64,000 nt of DNA from Bipolaris cookei (lineage: Eukaryota > Ascomycota > Dothideomycetes > Pleosporales > Pleosporaceae), in contig NRSV01000036.1 in assembly GCA_002286855.1 (NCBI GenBank), forward strand, positions 62,001-126,000, in the 5' to 3' direction. Below are positions 33,025 to 46,465 of this stretch, one piece after another. A program made the translations under genes and the position numbers. The notes beneath the pieces are model-generated. The model worked only from the letters and a program-made list of their open reading frames with translations, had not been told where the DNA came from and did no database searches. Position 1 is the stretch's first letter, and the number at the start of each line of letters is the position of its first letter.

Positions 33025-34217
33025 ATGATGCTGCCTGCAATGGGCGGTCGGAGCCCGCTCTTTGTGCTCTCCGTGAGCGCTGGCTGTGTTATGGTTTTTA
33101 TCTTTGCCTTCATGGCATGGCAAAGCCCGCCTCGCATGGTGTTTACCCACGGTGCGGGCAATACGGCTATGTACGTTGTTCTCCGTCGCGTGGCACATGG
33201 GACCAAAGCACCTTGAAAGCTGCTCTCCTCTTTTCAGACGAAGCTAATGACCATCTTAACAGTGCCGCTGCAAACGCCCACTCTGATGTATCCATCAGTG
33301 AAGTCATACGGTTACTTTACAAGGACATCAAGACTGCGCCAACTGCGCCCTTTATTCGCGAGCCAAATGGTACCCGCATCACTTTGCCACCCAATCCACG
33401 CTACACGAAGAACCTCGGCAGTGATGTCCTAGTCTTGGACCTGGAAACAAGACCTCTGCCATCCACAGAGGCGTACCGCAAGGGCGAATACGACTGGAGA
33501 AACATCAATCACGTTTCTGGCGGTGTTTTCAACCACTACACATATGCATTGGTCCATGGTTATGACTACAAGTTCATTCACGCAAGCGAATTTGAAGACC
33601 GTCACGCTACTTGGATCAAGCCATCTGCGCTTGCAAATCACATCAAGAACTATAAGTTCATTGTTTTCCTTGACGCCGATGCCGCATTCCGCTTCTTGCA
33701 CGTCCCAATTGAGTGGATGCTCAACTACTGGGACATCCAGCCACAACACTCTTTTGTAATGGCAAAGGACCCCTGGACTGCCAAGGAACCACAGTACAAC
33801 TCCGATCGCTTCAACCGCACCTACACCAACACTGGCTTCATGATTGTGCAGAACAACGCAGACACCATGCCCATCCTCAAGGCATGGCATGAGTGCCCTG
33901 ACGACACGCGCTACGCAAACTGCTCGCAATGGAAGCAGCCGCGCTTTCACGAGCAATCTGCTTTTGGCGAATACATCCGCTACGACTACGAGGACAACAT
34001 CAAGGAACTGGAATGCGCCGAAGCAAACGGTTTCCCCGGTGTAGAAATCAGCAACTGCCAGGGCAGGTTCATCCGCCACTACTGGTTCGACAAGAGCAAC
34101 GTCAAGATTGATTTCCGAGAGAACATCATGAACGCCATTACTCTTCCGATACAAAAAGTCTTTGCGGAGAACGTTGGCGGTGTCATACAAGAGCAAAAAG
34201 AGAACGTAATATTGTGA
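33025..34217 (+). CDS. GT34-like galactosyl/mannosyltransferase (GMA12/MNN10 type), type II membrane protein
   Basis: Two exons (33025-33170, 33263-34217), joined over a 92-nt intron with a strong GTACGT donor, encode 366 aa. A short cytoplasmic N-terminus is followed by one hydrophobic segment (about residues 13-33), so it is a Golgi-type type II membrane enzyme. The catalytic domain has the nucleotide-sugar/metal DxD motif in FIVFLDADAAF, then RFNRTYTNTGFMIVQN, LKAWHECPD, QSAFGEYIRYDY, EANGFPG and FIRHYWFD, all characteristic of the GMA12/MNN10 family. Members add galactose or mannose to N-glycans and wall mannans. A competing acceptor (TTTTCAG, ending 33237) would break the frame with this donor, which decided the model. 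A long frame on the opposite strand is a shadow. Confidence 0.88.
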
Positions 34218-37200
34218 TAACATCATTCAGCCTCTGAAGACAAAATGAAGACTACAGGAGAAGCAATGTTTAATGACATAGAAGAGGGTTTATCGCATAG
34301 CATAGCGTTGCATCAACGAGGCGTTCATTGGGGCTCTGGGATTTACTTTTGGATTTGGACTGGGGGATTTGGAGTGGCTTCGTTATGCCAACCAGTGTTT
34401 CGACGTTTTTTCGCTTTTCCACCCCGGGTCTTCGGATGCGATGATACCCAGCAGTACGAGTTTTGAAAACCACTAAACAGCTATAATCAACCACCACTTT
34501 TTTTTCTACACTTTTACATTTTTGCGCCTTTATCATCAAGTTGTCTACTTCTTGCTACATTTATTCCTTGTGGCGATCCAAGTCATCTGTTTGGTCTTAC
34601 GCGTTCAGGGTCCTCGGTCATATGACAGTGCCGTCGCATCCGGTCCCCTAGTCACCTTCCTCTCTCAGCCGATTCCTTTGTTACTGTTCGCTCAACAGCT
34701 CGTAGCTGTCGCCAATCGGCCGATCCCCATCAACAAAAAACGAGTTTTTAATGGACATGTTACACATGCGCTGTAACAGCTGCCCACAATCTGGGGATCG
34801 CATCAGGCCGCCCACACACACACCTCTCTTACGCCAAGAACTGCTAAAACTCGAGCTTACCGTCATTGATCGGCGAGGGCTGACATGTGTCTCCGTTGAG
34901 GTTCTACCAAAGGTCGGGAGGCTTGTGATGCGGCACCCCAAAAAGAAACATGCGGAAGAACGGGGTTTTTGATTCTTTATGTATGCGCTCAGCGTAAGGT
35001 TCAATCGGTTGAATTGGCAATGTTGGATTTCTTTTTTTTTCGTTTACCAAGGGTGCCCCGTATTCTCTAGCTCAGTCAGCTTGGAAGCTGAACTCAGGAT
35101 ACAAAGTTGGTCTCTCGGTTGGATATTTCCTGTTACTCCAGTCATATACCAATCGTATTCTTCCCGTCTTTTCCCCCGTAAGCGAGATTGGATTTTGCGG
35201 TGAGCGAGCGGGAGAGAAAATTGTTCAGAGCTGAGCTTGCCATGTTAAAGTTTTTAAAAGCCGTTTTATTGGGCACACGTTATACGCCAGCGTAATCATC
35301 TTGAAAGTGACATTGCGCTTAGGGTGTTTGCAGGGACGTGTGAATACGAAAGTATATAGTCCCCCAGCCTCACTCTAAATTCTGGCTAGTTCTGGAAGCC
35401 AAATCCACAACACAGATGTTTCTTTAGTTGACATGATTTATTATTTTACTTGATGATTGGATCGAACGAGCATCCCGTGCCAAAGTAGCCTTACGGCCGT
35501 ACATGTGTTGATCTGGTTCGCATAGAAGATCACCAGAACCTAGCACGCTTACCGCGCTGTTAATCTACGCATGGTATAGATCATCAACCTTGCCCCAGTC
35601 GCTTACTTAGATGCCAGGGAACTAGTACAAGGGGGATAGAGAGCAAAAGGGGAATCTTCAAGGGCATCACATAAATTGCCGTTGTCGTCGTATTCCACTT
35701 TTGTCTCTCTTCCTGAGCAGCGGAACAAGGCGCGGAACAAGGCCGATGAATCCCCCTACTACTACCTAAATAATGACGTCGACCAGCCTCTACTACCTAA
35801 CAAGGTCTAGACCTTGAAACTGACAAGATCGTAGCTACATGTATACCACTACCAGGGTTCTACTAAGTAGTAGCAGAGACCCCAACAACTTTCCCAAACT
35901 CAACATCATGTGTACCTCAACAAACCCCCCCCCTTCACGTCGCGACATCTCGCTGCATCTCTCGCTCACGCGAAATTCGCAAGTATAGACGGGCAAAACA
36001 AGCATCGCTACTCCCGCATTAGTGCCTCAGATCATGATGTCAAGTGGTCCAGCCCTTTCTCCCCCCCCCCTCCCTCAAAAAAACGGTACGTAAGGTAAGG
36101 TAAGTAAGTCCGACCGTGTCTCCGATATGCCCCCATGTTCCCTTGCAACTGCCCAGGGTTGTTGCGCGCCCGTTGTGATTCATGTTTTTTTTCTTTGCAC
36201 AGCCACAATAAGGGTTCAAAGCCCCCCACATCGGGTCCTGAATAAGCATGCGGGATTTTTGGTGGCTGATTGCTTGATGGGGGGCGCCGAGGGTGTTGCA
36301 TGAAACGGTTGTAGGATGCGGATATGAGGGTGGGGTTTGGGTTCTAGAAGCATGTGTAGTTACTTAGAGGGTATAATGGTGGTTTGTTAAGGACCTCGTG
36401 GTGGGTCCTTGTGTTGGTGAGGGCTTACCAATGACGGGACAGGGATACTAGATTGCAGTACTGGGTGTTGAAAGTAATGTTTGTCGCAAATTGGTCCATG
36501 TTGGAAGTCAGGCTTTTCGACATGTGGTCCGTTTGTACATGTCATTTTGATATGGTATCTGTGTTCCTTCTTTCTTCTTCAAGACACTTGTCGAATAGAA
36601 TACTTCCCCCTTAGACCGACGAGGTTTGCGAGCCTTCATTTCTTTGCATGCTTGTTGGTTTCTCATCCTTCCTGTCGTCCTTTTTTTTCCTTTCATTTCG
36701 ATTGATTTGCCATAGGATTCGCTTTCCTGTAATTGTCTCCCCGCTGGTTGGACTCCGGTCTCAGTAGCTTCGGAGCAAGAGCGATTAGGGAAACTTCGTC
36801 GTCACCGTAATCAAAACAATCTTGCACTCGGTGGATTTAGTGGTGGAAATGGTTTCGTACGAATGTCGCTGTTGATGTTCTTTAGTCATAGCAAAATTCT
36901 CAATCATTGAGTTTCACATGTGCAAGAGCGGTTTCTACCCCCATATCGGATACTATCCCCGTTGGTTGGCGGAACAAGTCTCTACCGCACCCTGACTCGT
37001 GACTTTAACCTCCTCCAAGCGGAGTGCCGGTAACATGTGTAATTGAGCATCCTGCTTCCGAGTTTGGCGCTAACATAGTAAGGCCGCAGTATCGCACACT
37101 TGGCCAGCTCGGTTCTTGTGTGATGTTATGAGGGGTTAGTACATATGCCGCGGCAAATCACAACACCAAAGTTATGTATATAGATTGCATCGTGCTGTGT

Positions 37201-37401
37201 ATTATTACTCTATTGTTGTCTAACCGGAACTTTTTATGCCTGGGCTTTCATTGCCCGGCTATTTTAAGAGTGCTGGTGGTGAGCACTCAATGCTGCACAT
37301 CAGTCACTCTAGAACATTTCGCAAATATTGACTGATAGACTCCGCCCAATAACATTATGAAGCACACAATCGTCAGCTCTTTTTCCTCATCAAAGCCCAC
37401 A
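34218..37401. other. 3.2-kb gene-free interval
   Basis: It is rich in homopolymer runs (C9 near 35926, T and A runs near 35030 and 36185) and short CA repeats near 34812. An imperfect direct repeat with CGGAACAAGGC lies near 35720-35743. No protein, tRNA or transposon feature could be supported. Confidence 0.5.
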
Positions 37402-38837
37402 CTATTGGCTTTTCACCATCGCCTCTTGACTCTCGTTCCCAATCTCCGTTATCCCTTCGACTCCATACTTACGGTTGCCAGTCAACCTGTTTGACGAAAG
37501 ACGCTTCATAAAGATCTGATCGCTGTGGGATCTTTCATGCTGATTGCGTGGCGTTTTGCCGGTCGACTGTCCGTTGCTTCTTCCTACGTAGTGCGATATC
37601 TTAGGGATGAATCTCGAAATAAGGATCTTGAAGGTGGATGCACAGCTGCATATGATTCCTACACAGAGGTCTTTGGTTAGCCGTGCTTGTGCTACCGAAG
37701 TTATAGAATGATGAATCCTGAGTGTTCTTACCAATGTATATTTCGATGCTATACCAGTTGAGAGAGTCGGCCATGTAGTAGTAAACGTCATCGACCCTAT
37801 TGACGAGGAAGAGCACGTAGTAGAAGCGCACACAACCAGCTGTTCTATGTGAGCACTTTGGTTGTCAATATCTCGTGGCCTGCACATACCTGCCACTGCA
37901 ATAAGTCCGACACCAAGAAGAGCAGCTAGCGCAAACTTTTGTGCTCGTGGCATTTGCAAGTTGGACACAATCAATACCGGAACCAGGTATATAGCAAGAT
38001 CCTGCAAGATACTGGCAAGCCGTAGGGTCAGCGTCTTTCCTTTTCTCAGCAAGGACATTACAATGAAACACACTTCATGACATTGTTGATATTGAAGAAG
38101 ATCTGCCGCGTACTTGACGACATACACTTCTCTGGATTTTTCGCCTGTGCTGCTAGATCCCAGTAGAGCGACGTTGGTACGCACGACAATATAAAGGAGA
38201 AGAATGTCATGATGGATAATGCGAGGACCCAGCCCATGAGGAAGTACACAATCAACCTGGTTCTTCGCCGTGGATCAAGTCTTTGGTAGAACACCAAGAT
38301 GCTGAACTTAACAAGGCAGCTGGCAAAGACATAGAGAAGACGCGTCGCGAGGTTCGCTTTGAGCATAGGCGTATAGTCTTGGGGGCGAATGTCGCGTGCT
38401 AGTCACAGTATCAGCTTGGTGCCCATCAAAGTGTAATAGGTGTATGGACCGATTTACTGCGCTCGCCCGTACCATACCACCCGCCTGTTTTTCGTCAACA
38501 TGAGTTCAATATAGACTTTGGAGTTCGGTGTAAATCGCGGACATACTAATCACATTGGTAACCGAAAGCATCATTGTGCAGAAAGCACCCGCTACCATTA
38601 GGTCTATCACGGTCAGCACTGCTAGAGTCGATAAAAATCACGCAGGTTGCCGAACTCACAATCGTCTGTCGCCATTCGTAGCCCCAGTAAACGTGTTCGC
38701 ACATATATTCGAAGAGACACAACAAAAATCGTGACAATAATAAAGGAAATGCCGACTGCGAAAAGAGACGCCTGTTTAGAGCCATGCTGCAAATCCCGCG
38801 CGTGTAGGGAGCGTAGAGTCTCCTGCAAAGTAGCCAT
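37402..38837 (-). CDS. PTH11-like fungal rhodopsin-fold integral membrane protein
   Basis: Seven exons on the minus strand (38660-38837, 38547-38603, 38458-38484, 38074-38398, 37890-38011, 37732-37839, 37402-37670) give 361 aa, all in frame. Several hydrophobic helices are seen: residues 22-45, a segment after DDYLMVAGAF, LLYVFASCLVKFSILVFYQR, VYFLMGWVLALSIMTFF, LAIYLVPVLIVSNLQMP, KFALAALLGVGLIAVA, and YYVLF/WYSIEIYI. Motifs typical of the fungal rhodopsin-like family include DY-L-M, YGTGER...RDIRPQDY, and NLQMP with a charged soluble tail. The third exon is only 27 nt. Such proteins are candidate G-protein-coupled receptors; PTH11 itself senses surfaces in a plant pathogen. The cysteine-rich CFEM extracellular domain of PTH11 is absent here, so ligand and role are unknown. 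Confidence 0.85.
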
Positions 38838-41488
38838 GTCGAACGCGATCACGCCTCGGACAGCAAAGTTATAAGTTATGTGATAGGACTCGCCCATTTG
38901 TGACCACGCCCCTTCTCCCCACCACGATACGAGGCGAGAGAAAAAAGAACCTTCGACGATCAGCCAGCTTGCGAGCAGGCGAACTCTCCAATCAACATGA
39001 TAAAATATTCGGGCCGTATACACAGGCTTCAAACCCGCTAGTCTCACACCCATGACAATAACCTGTCGCGTTCCGGGCCAATGCACCTATTTCCAAGTCA
39101 TTTTTCTTATTCACTCCAATCTTTTCTCTTGAAAAAAAACAATAGTTTTTTTCGAAAATACTTGGAGCTAATGAATGCTGTCCCTGTCGACTACTGTAAT
39201 TTCAAGTCTCGGAGGTGCAAGTAGGCTGTGTAAATCGTGCTTTAAGCTTCTTGTCTTCTCACTTTATGCCCGATCTTGGCAACGGACAAATACGCCCTTG
39301 TGGGTCTCGAGGTGTCACTTGCCAATAGGAGCTCATTCCCACATCCCTGTTACGGCATGGCCTAGCGCGGCTAAATTGCATTGTCATGGATCTACATAAA
39401 AAACAGTCCGATACGACAGGGCTCGGGTAACCTGTTATAGGAGGGTTTTAAAAGGGACGTTGAAATAATTACAGCCCCCCTCGCTGCACATTCACCCGGT
39501 TAACCTGTTCGGGAAGCCCGAAGAAGGAGGCAGCGTAGTTGTTCTGGAATAAAGCAACCACAATGCTGATTGTTGCTCTGTCGATACGCCGTTGACGCCA
39601 GGCGAGAATCACTGACTGGTATATTTCTAGTCAGTGTTATGAGGCTGGCAGAAAGCCTGATCACAGCAGGTATCAGAGGAAGCTGTATACCTCTTATCGA
39701 AGGGCAACGCAAAGCATAAGATTCAAAGTGTTTTGAACTTCCTTGATACATGATTCACGACAAAGCATGCAAGCACATGGGACCAGGGCTATATGGGCAC
39801 CCCATCATACCGACAGACATGGGGCTTTCGGGAATAAGAAGACAGGCCAGGTCTTTTCAAATACCGGTAAGCTGACACAGACACGTTGCATTCCTTCCCA
39901 GCACCTTAGACAACAGAGGCGACAGAAAACAAATGGCACAGTATTAGATTCTCGCAATAAGCTACGATTTCTAGGCACACATACTGCTAGCTATAGCATA
40001 TTCCTCCCTGTGACCGCAATGCACGGCTTCACCGCCCTTTGGCACTCGATCGACACGCGCAAGGCGGTGGCTCCTGACCGGTATAGGGTGGGATGCCTAA
40101 GTCTCTAGACATAAAATAGACGTGAAGAGGCGACCTTTGGGCATACATGGCATGCCACTAGTACCAACACTCGGAGAACTGAATCTCCAAGTGTGTCAAC
40201 TAGGGTCTACCTAATCTCAATCTCTTCTCCAATAATCCGACTGCGGTACGACATCGGCACGAGCGAATACGCCGAGAAGACGAGATGAAGCAGATGGATA
40301 CACACCACTGTACCTGCATTCTGAGGAATGATAGAGCAGTTTCTTTCTTACAAGTCTGACAATTCGGAGACGCTACCACTAAGAAAAACGCCCCTATAAA
40401 ATCGTACCTAACATCACTATTACCACTCGTACCACCACCACCACACCTTAGCTCCACAATATTTCTCCGAAACCACCGATCACAAGCATAGTCCAAAGCT
40501 TATTTTCCACATCGAATATCGCCTATATACGTCCACGGTAAGTAAGCAAGACGGGGGGAAAAGGAGATATATACCTAACCAGCCAATTGGAAAATAGAAA
40601 AATGAGATTTTTTTTCTCCACGTCGTCTAAGGATGTGATTCATCGGAGACATGTGATGGGCAGCCATAAGGCAGCCACTAGTAAATGTCTTTGTGGAGCA
40701 ACAAAAGGGTAGGTGTGGGACTTTGGGCTGGACGTGTACGTGTATAAATTTTTGTGGAGATTAGATAGGTTCTAGAGTATGTACTTGGTATTTTGGCTTT
40801 GAAGATAGGCATGGAATGCTGGGTTTGGGATGGGGGTTCTAATCTATGATCTACGTAATTTACTTGAAATGGCAATCATGGTTCGTGATGCCAAGGCTCT
40901 CCGTCGTAGAGCAAAATAGCAGATCTTTTCTTAATTGCGGACCAGTTCAGCTTACGCGTACTACTATATTATGTGAGAAAAAGCAAAAATACAGAGGCAA
41001 GTATCTGGACTGTCGAAATCAGTATGGTATCCAGCAACACTATTCGTGTGCGTCAGCCTCGTGCAATGCTCAAAACTTTCAGCTCCTACTTTGCAAAAAT
41101 CCATAATTAATTATAAGTAAGAATACCAAAGGTACAGGCCAATGAAATCAATGAACAAAAGAGAAAGTCACAATGTAAATGGTTCTCGCCTTCCTCCCCA
41201 CTCCAATCTTAGTCACACGTTCTACATACATAGACCAGCCAATCAGAAGAGTCGGAATCGACTCATTCTGACCCAATCTCCGCGCGTTTTTATCATAACA
41301 GCCTCGCTAGAACAGAACACGCCATGGAGATATATCCCAAAATAATATAAATGGGCTGAAAGTAATGTCCTTGCAAAAACAAGAGTCATAAATGACATTA
41401 ACATTCCTTGTAATCGAGTCAATCAACGCAGAGCGCAAAGCAAAGTTTACTTGGCACACAGACAGCTGGCTGGTGATCAAAAAGAAGC
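38838..41488. other. 2.65-kb gene-free interval
   Basis: It holds the divergent upstream regions of the PTH11-like (-) and ABCF (+) genes. No gene, RNA or mobile element was recognised. Confidence 0.5.
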
Positions 41489-43849
41489 ATGGTGAGAAAA
41501 GCTAAAGAAGTGGTGGCGGCAGCGGGAGCGGAAGGACATCCGGGTGGAAGGCACATCACAGTCACAGCGCAGCAATCACGGTATGCACTGGATGCACTTG
41601 ACGCGCCTGCTTCGAAAGAGGTACGCTACCATACAGACTTCTTATACGTCAGTACAAGAAACAAGGATCGTCAGCTTATATAGGTCGTGTGTAGATACTC
41701 GTAAAGGACCTGAGTATTGCAGTTGGGAACCGAGAACTAGTTTCACGGACGACCCTGCACCTGCTAGAAGCGCGCCACTACGTGCTAGTCGGACGGAACG
41801 GAACGGGCAAGTCGACATTGCTCACAGCCATTGCCGGCAGACTGGTCCCGGGTATTCCTTCCAGTACGCGCATCCTGCTGTTGGGGCAGACGGGTGGTCC
41901 AGGGCTCGGAGGGATGACGGACGGGCTGAGGCTAGAGAGCGAGACTGTATTACAACATGTGGTCCGAAGCGACCGGGTCCGGGAACGCTATGTGCAGGAA
42001 GCCATGACGCTTAGCGACGCGGTTGAGAACTCTGTTGACCCCATTGCGCCAGCCCGGGCGTATAGACGCATTGGCCATGCTAGGCTGGGTTTGCAATTAA
42101 GAGAAGGGCATCTTGTTGCGGAGAGAAGGAGTGGCGCCCGGGGGAAGCAGGCAAGAAAGGAACTTGTCAAGCTTGAAGAGCTATTTCAAGAGTCTGAGAA
42201 GCGTTTGGCAGAGAGTGAAGGGGATATTGATCCTACGACGCTGAGCGAAGAGACTCAGGCTGCTATGAGCATGCTTTCTGAAGTGCAGGCTTCACTGGAT
42301 CTCATGGATGCAAACGCTGCAGAGTCCAAAGCCCGAATGATCCTACTCGGCCTTGGATTCAAGGATGATCGTATCGATGGTCCGACGTCAGAGCTATCCG
42401 GAGGTTGGAGGACACGCTGTGAGCTGGCGTGCGCACTAACACAGTACGCTGATGTGCTATTGTTAGATGAGCCTACCAACTTTCTCGACTTGCCATCGAT
42501 CATATGGCTACAGGGGTATATTAATAATCTTAAAAATACGACAGTCCTGATCACAACCCACGATCGTGACTTCGGGAATGCAGTAGCTGAAGAGCTCATC
42601 GTCTTGCGCAATCAGCAACTCGAGACTTTCCGTGGCAGTCTGAGCTTATATGAGCGGGAAAGATGGAAGAAATTTCGGTACTTGACGAAGATGAAGGAGG
42701 CGCAGAACAAGCAAAGAAAGCACATGGAAAAGACCATCGCAGGCAATATCAGAGCAGCTAAGGACAAGGGAGACGATAAAAAGCTCAAACAAGCCGCATC
42801 CAGGAGGAAGAAACTGGATGACCGAATGGGAATGCAGGTCAGTGCCAAAGGCAGTCGGTTCAAGCTCAATCGTGACCTTGCAGGTTATCATACATCGTGC
42901 CGTGGGGAGATTGAGATACCAGACTTTGATGCCCCAATAGAGCTGTCATTTCCGCGTCAGCCATCCGACCTGCCCTTCCCAGGCGCACTGGTAAACCTGG
43001 AAAAGGTGTCGTTTGCATACTCCACGAACAGGAAGGCGCCAGTCTTGAGGGATGTTAGCTTGACGATACATGCAGGAGCACGTATTGGACTGGTTGGTCT
43101 CAACGGCTCTGGAAAAACGACGTTGGTGTCACTGATTATGGGCAGCAATGGAGATGGTCTCGTGCCAACGTCGGGAAGCATTACGCGGCATGCAAGGGCG
43201 AGAGTTGGTCGCTTCTCGCAGCAGTCGGTGGAAGAGATTACTGCAATAGCGTCCGCGGATCCTCAACTAACCGCCCTCGGGCATGTAATGAATTCGGTCG
43301 GTGATGATGTGCAGGAAAAGGATGTGCGAGGGATTCTAGGGGGTCTGGGTCTGCACGGCCATACAGTATCAGACGTGCCACTAGTGTTGCTGTCGGGAGG
43401 GCAAAAGGTTCGGGTTGCGCTGGCTAAGCTGCTGTGGCCGCCACCGCATCTGCTGGTTCTGGACGAGGTGACGACGCACCTGGATGGAGATACAATCATG
43501 GGTCTGGTGCTAGCGCTGAGGGAGTACAATGGGGCGTTATTGGTGGTGAGCCACGATCGATTCTTCATGAGGTACGTGATAGCCCGAGCTGGATGTCTCG
43601 ACGACACTGGAAATAGTCATATCAAGGTTCAACTATTGACCGCCCCACAGAACCGCCGTGGAGGGAGAGTGGCTGTACAAGCTAGCGCCAGGGGTTCGCA
43701 GGCCCGAGGGCGAGGCTGGCGGCGACGAGAGCGACTCAGACGACGAGGCAGAGACAGGGGTCGCTCCGGGAACCGTTTTTCGGCTGTGCAAAGGGCAGGT
43801 CCAGAGGCTAGCAGGCGGTATGGATGAGTATGAGGAGATTGCGGCATGA
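41489..43849 (+). CDS. ABCF-family ATPase (twin ABC domains, no membrane segments)
   Basis: Three exons (41489-41620, 41695-43571, 43651-43849) encode 735 aa. The first ABC domain has Walker A GRNGTGKST at about 77-85, signature LSGGW and Walker B LLLDEPTNFLD. A charged linker (KMKEAQNKQRKHMEKTI...) follows, then a second domain with GLNGSGKTT, LSGGQ and LVLDEVTTHLD, and the H-loops ITTHDRDF and VVSHDRFF. There are no transmembrane helices, so it belongs with the GCN20/ARB1/New1 type proteins that act on ribosomes. The last exon replaces an implausible read-through end with GTVFRLCKGQVQRLAGGMDEYEE, matching the usual ABCF C-terminus. Which yeast orthologue it matches was not determined. Confidence 0.9.
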
Positions 43850-44477
43850 ACGGCAGGCCGGCCAGACAGGGCGGCGTTGGTGTGAGTGGTGGTTGGCCAG
43901 GGCGATGGCCGACGAGGATGATGGCGATGATGATGGCGATGATGATGGTGGAGCTGTTCCCTTCTTGATGATGACAATGAGGAGAGACACGCGTGTGTCT
44001 ACCACCATCCAACCAACCACCATGCTCACGGCGCAACGACACAAAAGTGCCGACCCCGTCGTGGCATTTCGACTCGCCTCGACGTCGTCTGACAGACGCC
44101 AGGGCCAGCAGCTTCGGGCGGGCTTGCTTCCCGCTGTACGCACAGGCGGCTTGGCGGCATCTGCGCGCGCATCACGGTGCGCGCGAGGAGGTTTAGGGGC
44201 AGCTTTTCACGCCAAGCAGCCAAAGTAATATTGCTCCCACGCGTCGCTCTCTTCGACTGCAGCGTCCAATTGGTCTTCACTCATTTGCCATTGGCGTGCA
44301 CTATGCCCATTTTCCTTACTCTGCCCCCTCTACCCCTCTACTCATCGTAATAATAATAATGGCATAGCTAGCCCGTGGCCCTTAATCCTCCGACCGCCGT
44401 GCATGAAGGACATTTCGTTTTGAACTAAGCTCGAGCCTGGGAACCCTGAAGACCGGTCGTAGTCTGCGACCATCACC
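43850..44477. other. Short intergenic region with GAT repeat
   Basis: A (GATGATGGC/GATGAT) microsatellite lies at about 43917-43951, just after the ABCF stop codon. The rest contains the promoter of the next gene. Confidence 0.6.
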
Positions 44478-46465
44478 ATGGGCGAACCCGAACCATCCTC
44501 GCCGCCTCGCTCTGCTGCTGAACCGCAGCTCAAGGCTGCAAAAGACAAGAACTGCCCCTTTTGCGGCCAGGCATTCACCTCCTCCAGCCTCGGACGCCAC
44601 CTCGACCTCTACATCCGAGCCAAGAACCCAAAGGCCCCAGACGGCATTCATGTCGTCGATGAAATCCGTAAGCTGCGCGGCGGCATCACCAGGCGCCAGG
44701 CAAAGGGCAGCGTCTCCACCCCCAGGCGCGATGAGAGCGGCGCCAGCACCCCCGCCACCAAGAAGCGCATCGCCAGCGAAGACTCGTCCATGCTCATGCA
44801 GAGCCCCGACGACGACGACGACTCGCTCGAAGTCGGCAAATCCAGAGGTGCCTTCAAGGACGTGACCTGGGGGGCTGGCAATCGCCCCTCGCGCCTCCTG
44901 ACCAAGACACCAGACCCCCGCCGAGATGCATCACGTCAGCTACGAAAGGCAGACCTCGACCAGAGACAGAAAACGAGCGAAGAAGTCGAGATTGCGGCTG
45001 CCACAGAGATGGCGCTGCGGGAGCTGTTGAAGAGCGTACGTGAAGCAAAGTAAGCCCATCACCCCACCCAACCCAACCCACCACCTTGCTCCATACTAAT
45101 AGACGCAGTGCAAAAGCATCAGGTATCGGCCTCTTCGACTTCGATCCCTACGCCCAAAATTTTCCCTCCCTATGCCTTCACATCCTCCCCGCACCCTCAA
45201 CTCTCTTCTCCCCCACGCCCTTTCCGACTGCCGAGTCATGGTCCATCGCCCCGCCCGGGCAGAAGCAGTTTGAAGCGCTGAATAAGCAGGTGCGTGAGCG
45301 CCTGCTTGCCTACCAGCGCCAGCGACACCTCAACCAAGTGTTTCCCTCTGGCACCTCCAACCCCAATGCTCCTTCCTCAGCCACTTCCTCTCCCCTTCCC
45401 ACCCCACCACTCTTCGATCACGACCCCCAACGACTCTTTGGCCACATTGCGGATGCCTACCACCACTGGAACCAGCATTCAGACCAGACGAGACAGGATT
45501 ACTGGCAGATTGAAATTCTACGCTGCTATGCCCGTGCTGATGACCGACGACGAGAGGCTGAAGTCCAGCTAGAGAACGCCCGCAGAGAGAATGAATATCT
45601 CAAAGCTAGCCGTTGGTCATCCGGTGGCCCCGACATGTCACCCATCAGTATCAATCTCGGCGTCGACACGACCAAGGAGCTTGCAAAGCACGGCATGGAC
45701 TACCGCAATTGGGACTATGACCGCCTGATTGATAAATGGCGAACAGCCATACGTGAAAACAGGGTGTCTGTTTCAGGCCTAGCTGCTCAGAAGCCATTGC
45801 CTGGCGACGCCAGTTCGCGTAGCTCCATGGCCAGCCAGCCGGCACAGGTATACGCTACTGCTAACCAGCCCAGACAGGGCAGTCCAGTGAAGGTAGAGGC
45901 CAGTATACCTTTTAGCGCGCCAGCAACGGTCAATGGTGATGTTGGTAGCGATCAAGTTGATGCAGAAGGCGATGATGATGACGGAATCGATCTCACCCCA
46001 CACACAAACGACGAGGAAGACACCATGCACCATCTTCATCACCAGGCACATCGACAATCAGTTCACCAGTCCCAGCCTCAGCACCATCATACTACGCCCC
46101 TCCAGCCCACGCCACCACACCATCAGCAACAGTTCCAGTCCCACATGCAGACAACCCAGCATATCACGCAAGCCCAAATTGCCCAGGCTCAGGCCCAAGC
46201 CCAAGCATGGGCAGCAGCTCGCCAGCACATGAACCAGTCACGGAATCAAGACTTTCACCCACATCAGCAACATCAACTCTCGCCACATCTGCAACATGTC
46301 AGCTCAGCCGACAGTAGCCGACGCGAATCACTGGCCATGATGGATCCCCACAACCTGAACCAAAGCAACATGAGCGGTATGAGCGGTTCCATGGGCATGC
46401 CAGCTGGTATGGACGGTCTTGACAACCACCAAGACCAGTTTTTGCGCCTCGACATGGGTATGTAA
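44478..46465 (+). CDS. Zinc-finger protein with Gln/His-rich C-terminus
   Basis: Two exons (44478-45049, 45109-46465) give 642 aa. Residues about 26-45 contain CPFCGQAFTSSSLGRHLDLY, a C2H-type finger (two cysteines, then a histidine in the helix) followed by a conserved KNPKAPDGIH stretch. A basic and acidic disordered segment, then a helical region with LNKQVRERLLAYQRQRHLNQVF, and a central domain with DYWQIEILRCYARADDRRREAEVQLENARRENEYLK (coiled coil) and YRNWDYDRLIDKWRTAI follow. The C-terminal third is Gln/His-rich with a Met/Gly-rich end, typical of fungal regulatory proteins. A nuclear regulatory role is plausible but not shown; no specific family name is claimed. Confidence 0.85.

Noticed and set aside
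33429..34226. 265-residue minus-strand frame
   Set aside because: It is antisense to the glycosyltransferase, whose DxD and family motifs are on the plus strand.
43824..44228. Frame running past the ABCF stop codon, including the GAT repeat
   Set aside because: The spliced ABCF C-terminus fits the family and ends at 43849; the remaining frame is low complexity.
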